Positions 8,961 through 17,270 of a DNA stretch of 64,000 bases are shown here, in pieces. The translations under genes and the position numbers were made by a program. Under the pieces are notes generated by a model. That model saw nothing but the letters and a program-made list of their open reading frames with translations, had not been told where the DNA came from and did no database searches. The stretch spans positions 2,920,972 to 2,984,971 of the forward strand of contig NC_015732.1 of the NCBI RefSeq assembly GCF_000219725.1, read 5' to 3'. Each line of letters begins with the position of its first letter. Position 1 is the first letter of the stretch. Source of the stretch: Gracilinema caldarium DSM 7334. GTDB lineage: Bacteria; Spirochaetota; Spirochaetia; Treponematales; Breznakiellaceae.

Positions 8961-11054
8961 TTATTCTGCCGGTGGGCGCCGTCGGACAACAAATTCCTGC
9001 CGAGGAGCTGTTCGTGAAAGTTCGCAGGCTTTTTTGAGCTCCGAATACAGAAATTCCTGTGCACGGAACAATTCCATGTCAGGTTCAGGGGCTTCCCTGG
9101 TCCAGCGACCATCGGCACCAAGCACATGACTATGGGTAGTATCCTTAAAATAGCTGAAAAGAATATCCTTAACAGTACCTGCAACAGTATGGTCCAGTAT
9201 AGGCACCATTAGCTCAATTCGGCGGTCCAGGTTCCGGCTCATCCAGTCTGCACTGGAAAGATAGAGTTCCTCAGCACCGCCATTGGCAAAATAGATAATC
9301 CGGGAATGTTCCAGATAGCGGTCTATAAGGCTTACTACATGAATGTTTTCCGAAAGCCCCGAAACTCCCGGTACCAGCATACAAATACCCCGGATATTTA
9401 GCTGAATCGAGACACCAGCCTGGCTGGCTCGATAGAGAGCATTGATTACCTCTACATCAGCCAGGGAGTTCAATTTTGCCACAATTTTACCAGGATATTC
9501 CTGACTTGACCGTTTAGCTTCCCGATCAATGAGTTCAATGAGTCTGCGTTTTAAATTTACCGGTGCAATAACTAGTTGCTGCATACTCTGGATAACCGAA
9601 TAACCGGTGATCATATTAAAAAAGAGGGTTGCATCCTGGGCGATCTGAGGATGTATCGTAAAGAGACTTAGGTCACTGTAGAGCCGAGCAGTCTTATCAT
9701 TATAGTTACCTGTAGAAAGATGTATATACCGACATATTCCATTTTCTTCCCGACGAACGACAAGGCAAATTTTAGCATGCACCTTAAGCTGTGCGATTCC
9801 GTATACAACAATAACGCCAGCCCGTTCCAATCGGGATGCCCAGGTAATATTTCGTTCCTCATCAAACCGAGCCTTCAGTTCTACGAGGACTGTTACCTGT
9901 TTGCCATTTCGGGCAGCCTGTTCCAAAGCTTTTACGATCGGGGAGTCACCACTGGTACGATAGAGGGTAATTTTGATAGCAAGCACCTGGGGATCTAGAG
10001 CCGCATCCTGGATAAAACGGATCACCGGATCAAAGGTGTGATAGGGAAGCTGTAAAAGCACATCCCGTTGGTGCAAGGTATCCCAAAGGGGTTCATCTTC
10101 AGGCAATTCCACAGGCCAGAGCGGGGGCCAGGGCTCTTCCCGAAACTGGTCAAATCCTTTAATAAAGGCTAATTCTGATAGGGAACGTAAATCAATGGGC
10201 CCTAACATTTCATATATATCTATTGGATCAAGCTTCAGAAGACGAGCAATTCGTTCTTTAAGTATTGGGCTGTTACCTGTATAGGAAAGCCGTACCGGCC
10301 ATGAATGTTCCCGATTCTGAAGTACCTCTGTCATAGCTTCGACAAAGTCTTCGTCCCGTTCTTCATCCACCGCGAAATCCGCATCCCGGGTAATCTTAAA
10401 GAGCATAGCTTCCTTAATGGTATAACCGTTAAAAAGCCGATAGGCCCACATCATAACAATATCATCGAGTAAAGTCCAAGGCTTTACCTGATGTGGTTCT
10501 GGGGGGAGCCAGATTATGCGGTCCAATGCGGTAGGAACTTGGACAATAGCTACCTGACCATTATCGAGAAGAAAGGCACCATGAAGTTTCAGATTCCCCA
10601 TGCTGGGAGGTTCCATATCTTCTTCCAGTCGAAGGGGTGTTAAAATGGGAAAAACTTCTTTTTGGAATAGGTTCTCAAGATACTCAAATTGGTTCTGGCT
10701 ATAGGAATCGGGTCTGATAAGTTCGAGACCGATTTTTGCAAGCTCGGGCAGGACATCCTGGTTTAAGCATTCATAGGTTTGTTTTGTAATCTCTTGGACC
10801 TTTTGAGCAATCAGACTGAGCTGCTCTTCCGGCAAAAGACCTGAAGCATCACGCCCCAGATTCATCCGCTGGGCTCTCTTGATAGCCGCAACCCGGACCA
10901 TGAAAAACTCATCAAAATTGGATGCAACAATGGTCAGAAATTTCAGCCGATCAAGAACCGGAAGATCCCGGCGAAGGGCTTCACCAAGGACCCGGGCATT
11001 AAAGTCTACCCAGGAAAGATCCCGATTAAAATAACGAAATGGCACGTTTTGCAT
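8961..11054 (-). CDS. ppk1: Polyphosphate kinase 1
   Basis: PPK1 polymerises the terminal phosphate of ATP into inorganic polyphosphate. The chosen start is the ATG at 11054 (MQNVPFRYFNRDLSWVDFN), because the typical PPK1 N-domain begins there; about 31 upstream in-frame residues do not look like the family and overlap ppx. The resulting 697 residues match normal PPK length. Visible marks are the N-domain NRDLSWVDFN, the head domain, and the two PLD-like catalytic domains with ALKAARNG-type (ALEQAARNGKQVTVLVELKARFDE) and VHAKICLVVRRE segments. The histidine of VHAKI is the phosphorylated residue by family knowledge. The gene lies 7 bp after ppx, so synthesis and degradation of polyphosphate share one transcript. 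Confidence 0.96.
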   Translation of the reverse strand: MQNVPFRYFNRDLSWVDFNARVLGEALRRDLPVLDRLKFLTIVASNFDEFFMVRVAAIKRAQRMNLGRDASGLLPEEQLSLIAQKVQEITKQTYECLNQDVLPELAKIGLELIRPDSYSQNQFEYLENLFQKEVFPILTPLRLEEDMEPPSMGNLKLHGAFLLDNGQVAIVQVPTALDRIIWLPPEPHQVKPWTLLDDIVMMWAYRLFNGYTIKEAMLFKITRDADFAVDEERDEDFVEAMTEVLQNREHSWPVRLSYTGNSPILKERIARLLKLDPIDIYEMLGPIDLRSLSELAFIKGFDQFREEPWPPLWPVELPEDEPLWDTLHQRDVLLQLPYHTFDPVIRFIQDAALDPQVLAIKITLYRTSGDSPIVKALEQAARNGKQVTVLVELKARFDEERNITWASRLERAGVIVVYGIAQLKVHAKICLVVRREENGICRYIHLSTGNYNDKTARLYSDLSLFTIHPQIAQDATLFFNMITGYSVIQSMQQLVIAPVNLKRRLIELIDREAKRSSQEYPGKIVAKLNSLADVEVINALYRASQAGVSIQLNIRGICMLVPGVSGLSENIHVVSLIDRYLEHSRIIYFANGGAEELYLSSADWMSRNLDRRIELMVPILDHTVAGTVKDILFSYFKDTTHSHVLGADGRWTREAPEPDMELFRAQEFLYSELKKACELSRTAPRQEFVVRRRPPAE

Positions 11055-11061
11055 AATCAAC

Positions 11062-12603
11062 CTACAATAATAGTACTTTATAGCCGAAAACATCCTGAAA
11101 CATATCCGACTTTTCTTCAAGTCCAAGCCGTTCCAGGGTAAGATCATGACTACCCATGACAGTGATCACGATAGCATCTTCCCGCTGTTCTACTTTTATT
11201 TCTTTAATACGCTGGGCATGACCCCGATCCAGTGCATCGGCGACACGGAGAATCGCGGCAAGTTTTAAAACAAGAATACGCTCCTCCCGTTGCAGAGCAA
11301 TAAAGGCTATATGGGTTGAATTGGGAGGCGCCTTCCTATGATAGCGGACCACATTGGAAATAACATCCAGATCTTCCTGATGTAACCCGAAAATCTCAGA
11401 ATTAGCCACAATATACTGACTATGCTTATGATGCCCCGAACTGCGGATGAACATGCCGATATCATGGAGCAGACCTGCGACTTCCAACAGAAGTCGTGCA
11501 CGACGGTCCAAACCGTGTATTTTTACCAGGGCATCGAAAAGCATCAGCGCAAGGTTTGTCACATGGCGGCTATGATGTTCATCAAACCGGTATTTTTTAC
11601 CTAAATTGATGGCTGAAGCAATAACCTGGGAATAAAACTCTTCCTGCAGGTTCGGGTCCACCCCCTGGGACAGGTTGATGAGCATCCCTTCCCGAATTGA
11701 TGCATTGGGAACAATCAGTTCTGTAGCTGCGGTTTTTTCAAGGAAGAGCTTATAGGTGAGGAGCCCCGGAATAATTCCTTCTGCTTCTGCAAAGGGAATT
11801 CTCAGCTTCTGGACACATTCTTCTATACTATACCCTTTGATACGGTCGACAAAATCTATAAACACCTGCCGGTCAACGACCCAGCAGTCCTTGTTTAATT
11901 CAATACCAAACCTGCTTGCTACCAGCCGGGCATCGGACCCAGCCACAATAAATAGTTTGATATGACTGAGATCAAGTTCTACATTGAGGGATTCACAGGT
12001 ATTATTGACACTTTCCGTAAGAAATCGCTGCAGATACAGGTTAGACCCCATAGCCTGCCGAACCTGCTGATCGACCAGAATAGTACCAAGCCTGAGGCTG
12101 TGGGCGGCCACCATTTTTCCCCGCCGCAACAGCATTAATTCGGTTGAACCGCCGCCAACCTCAATAATTACCGAATTACAACGACTAAACTGTGGTCGGT
12201 CATCCTTGAGGGCAAAGCGAACCGCAAGATACATAAGCCGGTTTTCTTCAATGCCTTCTACAACCAGAATCCTGAAACCAGTCTGGAGGTAGACCCGGTC
12301 AATGAACATATCCCGATTTCGGGCCTCCCGGAGTGCGCTGGTAGCTATGACATGGATATCCCGGTCATCAATACCCCAACCATTCAAAAGTTCCCGGTAA
12401 TTCTGAAGCACCACCATGCTGGCAAGCATGGATTCACGGGATATGCTGCCGCGGGTAAACACATCGCGGCCTAGGGCGACAGGTTTTCCGGATCTATCTA
12501 CCACATGCCAATCCCCTGTGGGACTTAATTCCGCGACAATAAGACGGATGCCGGTGGAACCTATTTCAACAACCGCCACCAACCGGTAGTCCATACTGGC
12601 CAT
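11062..12603 (-). CDS. ppx: Exopolyphosphatase / pppGpp phosphohydrolase with HD domain
   Basis: This 513-residue protein of the Ppx/GppA family removes terminal phosphate from polyphosphate or pppGpp. The ASKHA ATPase-like fold covers residues 1-310. It shows VVEIGSTGIRLIVAEL at the start, ATSALREARNRD in the middle and IEVGGGSTELMLL as the second phosphate loop. The C-terminal part (about 330-500) is an HD domain with HSRHVTNLAL, then LLEVAGLLHDIG and HHKHSQYI, as in the long Ppx class. It sits between a glycoside hydrolase (10 bp) and ppk1 (7 bp). Whether polyphosphate or pppGpp is the main substrate cannot be told from sequence; the ppk1 neighbour favours polyphosphate. Confidence 0.93.
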   Translation of the reverse strand: MASMDYRLVAVVEIGSTGIRLIVAELSPTGDWHVVDRSGKPVALGRDVFTRGSISRESMLASMVVLQNYRELLNGWGIDDRDIHVIATSALREARNRDMFIDRVYLQTGFRILVVEGIEENRLMYLAVRFALKDDRPQFSRCNSVIIEVGGGSTELMLLRRGKMVAAHSLRLGTILVDQQVRQAMGSNLYLQRFLTESVNNTCESLNVELDLSHIKLFIVAGSDARLVASRFGIELNKDCWVVDRQVFIDFVDRIKGYSIEECVQKLRIPFAEAEGIIPGLLTYKLFLEKTAATELIVPNASIREGMLINLSQGVDPNLQEEFYSQVIASAINLGKKYRFDEHHSRHVTNLALMLFDALVKIHGLDRRARLLLEVAGLLHDIGMFIRSSGHHKHSQYIVANSEIFGLHQEDLDVISNVVRYHRKAPPNSTHIAFIALQREERILVLKLAAILRVADALDRGHAQRIKEIKVEQREDAIVITVMGSHDLTLERLGLEEKSDMFQDVFGYKVLLL

Positions 12604-12613
12604 AGTTGCCTGC

Positions 12614-14038
12614 TTAAAGCTTATCTATAAGCATGGAGCACTTACCAGAGGGTATGGGGAGGGTTTTCTTTTTCTTTCCCAGTATATTGATGGTAAAATA
12701 GTATAATTTTTCACTTTCCATGTGAATTTCCCAGCCTCTACCGCTCTTATTGGAAAGAATGGTAATCATGTTCCGTTTCAGAGATAGGTTCTCAATACCC
12801 ATAATTTCCAGGTTCGGAATGATCCAATCTACGGTCTTACGGGGAAGTGAGATAGACAGCCCAATGATATTTTCTATGGTGAGACAAATTGTAGAAAGGG
12901 CAATATAGCTTAAATAATTAGCTCGGGGAAAACCTTCTCGTCCTGGCCATTGGGCAGGCCCTTCCTTTAAGGGGAGATAGGCTTCCCATAGATTCCCCTT
13001 ATGATGATTCCCTTCAGGATGCATGGAATCGAGTACAAAATAGAGATGCCGGATAGAACATTCACGGGCAAGATCCCAACGTTGATACCTTTCCAGTCCC
13101 TTAATTACCATAAAGGTTAGATGAGGAAATACGGATCCCCGGTAGCCATCGCCTCCTTCACTGAAAGAAGGTTCATTCCGTGCTACCGTCGGATAGGGAT
13201 GCGGAGTACCGAAATACTCAGGATCGGTAAGTTTTTCTATGAGCCGTTCAGCCTTATCGTCATTCGGCAGTTCTGCCAGAAGAGGCCAGTAACCGGCGAT
13301 TGTTTTTACCGAAAGCCGCCGTTCATGTTCGTCCAAATCGTAATAAAACCCTGAGTCAGGATCCCACATAAGGGAGTTAATTCTTGTTTTTAATGAGAAA
13401 TACTGCCGCTTATATTGAAAACTAGATTCCTTATCGTTAAGTATATCCGCCAGAGCAGACATATAAAGAGCATTAATTGCCATGACCGTATTAAAATCGA
13501 TAGGGTATACCGCTCCCTCTCGGGGAGCATTATCCATACCTGTTGCAGCGAGAGGAACCGCATAGAGGCCATTAGGTCGTTTGTACAAAGAATCAATCCA
13601 AGCCATGTATCGATGCAAGATAGGAACTACTTCTTTTACCCGTTTCTTATTAGCAGACTTATGGTACAGATTAAATTCTGCCCATGCAAAAAGAGGCAGC
13701 CCAAGCCCTTCAGGATTATCAGGGCTTACGACGGGCAGGCCCGTTGCAATTTCATAGGCACAACGAATAGCACCATTTGCTTCCTGATGTTCATAAAAGA
13801 TATCCAAAGTTGGATGAGCCTGATAAATTCTATTTGAGTAAACGAGAAAAAAGGATGATAAAATTGCTTCCAGCTGGGTGACCTGAGTACAACCGGGATG
13901 CCCAAAAAATTTACCCTTGATAGGGCTCTTTTCCGGCCCTGAAAGCCAGCTGTCCTGTATCCAAGCCCACGTTCTGTCGTATATATCTACAAAATCCTGA
14001 TCATAGAAGTGGATTTTTGGAAAATCACGCTTTATCAC
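12614..14038 (-). CDS. GH63/trehalase-like (alpha/alpha)6 glycoside hydrolase
   Basis: This 474-residue cytosolic protein (no signal peptide) resembles the MGH1-like/GH63 and trehalase group. Supporting segments are GMDNAPREGAVYPIDFN, then LMWDPDSGFYYDLDEHE, a glycine-rich EGGDGYRGSVFP and a late GNLWEAYLP with the C-terminal catalytic Glu region. These mark an inverting (alpha/alpha)6 barrel. Substrates in the family include trehalose, mannosylglycerate and glucosylated glycans; I cannot choose among them. The start is a GTG with AAAGGAG eight bases upstream. It is the first gene of the run with ppx, ppk1 and the methyltransferase. A TTGACA at 14085-14090 (reverse strand) may be its -35, but the -10 is poor. 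Confidence 0.78.
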   Translation of the reverse strand: MIKRDFPKIHFYDQDFVDIYDRTWAWIQDSWLSGPEKSPIKGKFFGHPGCTQVTQLEAILSSFFLVYSNRIYQAHPTLDIFYEHQEANGAIRCAYEIATGLPVVSPDNPEGLGLPLFAWAEFNLYHKSANKKRVKEVVPILHRYMAWIDSLYKRPNGLYAVPLAATGMDNAPREGAVYPIDFNTVMAINALYMSALADILNDKESSFQYKRQYFSLKTRINSLMWDPDSGFYYDLDEHERRLSVKTIAGYWPLLAELPNDDKAERLIEKLTDPEYFGTPHPYPTVARNEPSFSEGGDGYRGSVFPHLTFMVIKGLERYQRWDLARECSIRHLYFVLDSMHPEGNHHKGNLWEAYLPLKEGPAQWPGREGFPRANYLSYIALSTICLTIENIIGLSISLPRKTVDWIIPNLEIMGIENLSLKRNMITILSNKSGRGWEIHMESEKLYYFTINILGKKKKTLPIPSGKCSMLIDKL

Positions 14039-14113
14039 AAAGACTCCTTTACATCCTTACAAAAGTAACGTAAGGAAGATAAAATGTCAAATATATTCAT
14101 CCTTGACAAGACC

Positions 14114-14142
14114 TTGACAGGCCGGCCTATGACTAGCATAGT
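14114..14142 (+). promoter_or_regulatory. Probable sigma70 promoter of the GatB/asparaginase-like fusion gene
   Basis: TTGACA at 14114-14119 and CATAGT at 14137-14142 are 17 bp apart. The -35 is perfect and the -10 matches four of six positions. The element ends 21 bp before the ATG of the fusion gene. A second TTGACA lies a few bases upstream at 14103. The divergent gene probably starts from the same 125-bp interval. Confidence 0.55.
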
Positions 14143-14163
14143 ACGAAGGAAGGCGGGTGTAGT

Positions 14164-16566
14164 ATGTTAAAATCCTATATAGCATTGGAAGTTCGTATAC
14201 TCCTTCTCACAGGAGTAAAAACATTCTGTAATTGTACCTATCAGGATAATGGGATGCTGGGATCATGTCCTATATGCCGAGGTGAAGGGACTCTTTCACC
14301 CCAATTAAACCAAATTGCTGCCCGTAAGGCCTATACGATTACCAAGGCCTTAAACTGTACTATTGTTAAAAATCCACCCTATGAGAAAAATCTCAGCACC
14401 CCTGAACTACCACCAGAATATTCCCTGTCCCGTCTTTCCCTTAAATTGGGAACCGATGGCTTTATGGATATTGTGTTTCACAGGAGAAGAAAACATATCC
14501 GGATTGCAGAACTTCGTATCGAAGAAGATGCAGGCCGTTTAACCCATTCAGGAAAAGAAACCAGAATGGATTACACCACCGCCGGGATGCCAAGCCTGAG
14601 ACTCAGGACCGAAGCGGATTTTGAAATTGGAGAAGAAGCAGAGGTATTTCTCTCTGACCTTCGTCGACGGCTACAATATCTGGAAGTTATCCCAGGAGTA
14701 CCTGTAGAAAGTGTCATCCGCTGTAATGCCCATGTGGCTCTGGCCCCTTATCCTGAAGAACCAGAAGGCTATGTTAAACTACGGAATCTCAATTCCTTTA
14801 ATTTTGTAAGAAAAGCGATCAATACAGAATTAAACCGGCAGGAAGAAATCTTAGAACACGGTGGTACCGTATTACCAGAAAGTCGCATCTGGAACGAAAC
14901 AAAAAACACAACCGAATCTTTTCAGAAAAGGAAACTTGAAAATCGACCAAAATTTACTCCCCTTGAAAAGGTTCCTCCCTTTACCCCGGGACCAGAAATA
15001 TTAGAAGCCCTGGAAACCTTTACCGTCGAATTACCTGAACCCCGCCGCAACCGGGTTATGAGCCAATATGGACTTACCCTACCCCAGGCTGAGTTTATTT
15101 GTGACGAAAAAAGCAGGGCCGATTATTTTGAAAAAACCATTGAACTGGGAGGAACACCTCGAGAAACAGCCCAATGGTTATCATCCTTTGTAATAAAGGA
15201 ATTTAAACGGCTTCAGTTTACACCTATTACAGCACCATTAACACCAGTGCGATTTGCCAGTATTCTGAAGATGTTATCTGAGCGTCGTATTCACTCTGGG
15301 ATTGCAAAACAAACTATTACTGCTGTTCTGGAGGAAAATAAAGATCCGGAGCTCATTGTTAAAGAGCGTGGTTGGGAGCAGCTCACCGATGAAAAGGTCA
15401 TCTCTGAAATAGTCCATAAAATTATCGAAGAGAACCCTCTTGAGGTTAAACGGGTTCGAGAAGGTGATGCCCGGCCTATACGATTCTTAACCGGGCGTAT
15501 CATGCGGGAAACCGGAGGACTTGCTGAACCAAATATGGTTAAGCAAATACTTCGGGAACAACTTTCTGTTTCCCTTGTCTATGTGCTTTCTATGGGAGGA
15601 GCAATTTCTGGCCGTATTGCAGAAGATGGCATGGTAGAAAGCGGTGATGAACGGATACTCAAAGAACTCATCCACCAACGGATGAACAATTTGGAATCCA
15701 AGATTCGCTTTGAATCCATCCAGGTTGGACGGCTCCTTTCCGAAGAGATTATTCCTTCCGACTGGGCTGCCCTCATCACGACCATTACCGAACGGATTAA
15801 TTCAGGAACCGCCAATGGTATAGTGGTTGCCCATGGGACAGACACCCTTCCCTATACAGCACCACTCCTGTACTGGCTCTTTGCCGATGCGGGTGTTCCC
15901 ATCGTGCTTGCGGCCTCATCTACAGCGCCGGGAACATCCAATGAAGCTGCTGAAACCATGGAGATGGCCATCAACCTAGCTGTACAAGAAAAGACAGGTG
16001 TCTATGTGGTCCATAGTGGTAGAGTTCTGTCACCGCTTAATCTTAAATTTGAGCGCATTGGCTCTGATGGATTCCGAAATTGGAACATGCAGAAAGCCAT
16101 TCATTATGGTTCATCTCTTTTAACGGGGCTTCTAGAAGCTGATCAATACGTTGTAACTCAACTTCTGGAAGAAGCGGCTAACGCTATGTGTGTCATACGG
16201 ATTTATCCAGGGCTCCGATCAGATTATCTTACTGCCCTTATGGATCAAGGGGTTCGTTATTTTTTCTTGGAACTTTACGATACAGGAACCGCAGGCTTCC
16301 GTGAAGGTCCCTATTCGCTAAAACGGGCCTTTGCAATGGGGAGAAAAAAGCAGGCCCGGTTTTACTGTACCTCCCAACAGGAAGGGCTCGTTGATTTTTC
16401 CGGTTACAGTACCTCCAAGGAGCTGTGGAAAGAAGGAGCCGTACCTATGGGTGTATATACCACAGAAACGGTGGTAGCCCGGTTCCTGGCCGCAAGCATC
16501 ATTGCTGACAGTGAACAAGAACGGGATGAACTTATGGAACGGGCTGGTCCTGAATCCCTCCAATAG
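14164..16566 (+). CDS. Fusion of a divergent GatB-like half and an asparaginase/GatD-like half
   Basis: This is an 800-residue protein of unknown function. Residues 1-460 align with GatB: a zinc-knuckle pattern CNC (22-24) with CPIC (35-38), ELRIEEDAGRLTH, MDYTTAGMPSLRL, VKLRNLNSFNFVRKAI, a late segment TAQWLSSFVIKEFKRL and a YqeY-like tail. Residues 470-790 resemble type-I asparaginase or archaeal GatD, with VVAHGTDTLPYTA (Thr559, Asp560) and a plausible lysine in LKFERIGSDGF. Two changes stand out. The GatB box GLEVH reads ALEVR (Arg11 for His), and the first catalytic Thr of TGGTIA is Ala480 in SMGGAISG. A tRNA amidotransferase (GatE+GatD order) is thus suggested by architecture but doubted by residues. 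It is a single gene convergent with a phosphatase, 5 bp apart. Confidence 0.85.
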   Translation: MLKSYIALEVRILLLTGVKTFCNCTYQDNGMLGSCPICRGEGTLSPQLNQIAARKAYTITKALNCTIVKNPPYEKNLSTPELPPEYSLSRLSLKLGTDGFMDIVFHRRRKHIRIAELRIEEDAGRLTHSGKETRMDYTTAGMPSLRLRTEADFEIGEEAEVFLSDLRRRLQYLEVIPGVPVESVIRCNAHVALAPYPEEPEGYVKLRNLNSFNFVRKAINTELNRQEEILEHGGTVLPESRIWNETKNTTESFQKRKLENRPKFTPLEKVPPFTPGPEILEALETFTVELPEPRRNRVMSQYGLTLPQAEFICDEKSRADYFEKTIELGGTPRETAQWLSSFVIKEFKRLQFTPITAPLTPVRFASILKMLSERRIHSGIAKQTITAVLEENKDPELIVKERGWEQLTDEKVISEIVHKIIEENPLEVKRVREGDARPIRFLTGRIMRETGGLAEPNMVKQILREQLSVSLVYVLSMGGAISGRIAEDGMVESGDERILKELIHQRMNNLESKIRFESIQVGRLLSEEIIPSDWAALITTITERINSGTANGIVVAHGTDTLPYTAPLLYWLFADAGVPIVLAASSTAPGTSNEAAETMEMAINLAVQEKTGVYVVHSGRVLSPLNLKFERIGSDGFRNWNMQKAIHYGSSLLTGLLEADQYVVTQLLEEAANAMCVIRIYPGLRSDYLTALMDQGVRYFFLELYDTGTAGFREGPYSLKRAFAMGRKKQARFYCTSQQEGLVDFSGYSTSKELWKEGAVPMGVYTTETVVARFLAASIIADSEQERDELMERAGPESLQ

Positions 16567-16571
16567 TAGTA

Positions 16572-17270
16572 TTATAAGATTGGGAGCGGTTCGTTAATCG
16601 TGTCCCAGGCTACATAAGCCGGATGATGATTGATTGGCTCAACTTTAAAACGGAACATACCGCAGTTTTGAACTGGTATGAGTGGAAACCAAGACCGGCA
16701 ACCAAAGGTAATCCGAAACAGCCATTGCAGGAACCCTGCATGGCTTACCGCAACCACAGCATGCACATTATGTTCAAGAGCCAGGTCCCGTAAAATGGAC
16801 CAGGCGTCATAGGCTCTGTTATAGAGCGTTTCTTCCGATTCGGCTTCCGGAATGGCAGTCCAACTTTTTGAACGGAAATGAGGCCATAACTCGTTCGTCT
16901 CTGAACGAACATCAGCCCAGGCTTTACCTGTCCAGATGCCGGTATCCAATTCAGTAAGGGATTGTACTACCTCAGGGTTTCCAAACCCAGCAACCTCTGC
17001 AATAAGCTCTGCGGTTTCTCGAGCCCGACCCATGGGGGAAGTAACGATATAGACCCGCTCGGGGTTTGCACAAAAGGGAAGCTTCAATAACTGCCGGCCC
17101 CTCAGGCGAGCCTGTTCACGGCCTCGTTCAGTGAGGGGAAAATCGAGTAAACCTTGAAATACCCCATTGGCATTACCTTCGCTTTCACCATGACGAATAA
17201 AGACAAATTCCACGGGGTGCTTCAGTGGTTGAAAAAAAGCCCCATCAACCCTGGGGAATTGAGTATCCAT
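16572..17270 (-). CDS. Histidine phosphatase superfamily protein (phosphoglycerate mutase-like)
   Basis: The 232-residue protein carries the phosphohistidine signature FIRHGESEGNANGVFQG. It also has LTERGREQA and a second catalytic histidine in VVAVSHAGFLQWLF. A further conserved arginine sits in VTSPMGRARETAELIAE. The family includes cofactor-dependent phosphoglycerate mutases, fructose-2,6-bisphosphatase-like enzymes and broad phosphatases. The modest length and loose C-terminus favour a phosphatase, but the substrate is unknown. Its ATG overlaps the stop of the upstream 603-residue gene by one base (TAATG), a sign of translational coupling. Confidence 0.88.
   Translation of the reverse strand: MDTQFPRVDGAFFQPLKHPVEFVFIRHGESEGNANGVFQGLLDFPLTERGREQARLRGRQLLKLPFCANPERVYIVTSPMGRARETAELIAEVAGFGNPEVVQSLTELDTGIWTGKAWADVRSETNELWPHFRSKSWTAIPEAESEETLYNRAYDAWSILRDLALEHNVHAVVAVSHAGFLQWLFRITFGCRSWFPLIPVQNCGMFRFKVEPINHHPAYVAWDTINEPLPIL

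Noticed and set aside
11055-11147. 31-codon N-terminal extension of ppk1
   Set aside because: It overlaps the 3' end of ppx and does not resemble the PPK1 N-terminus.
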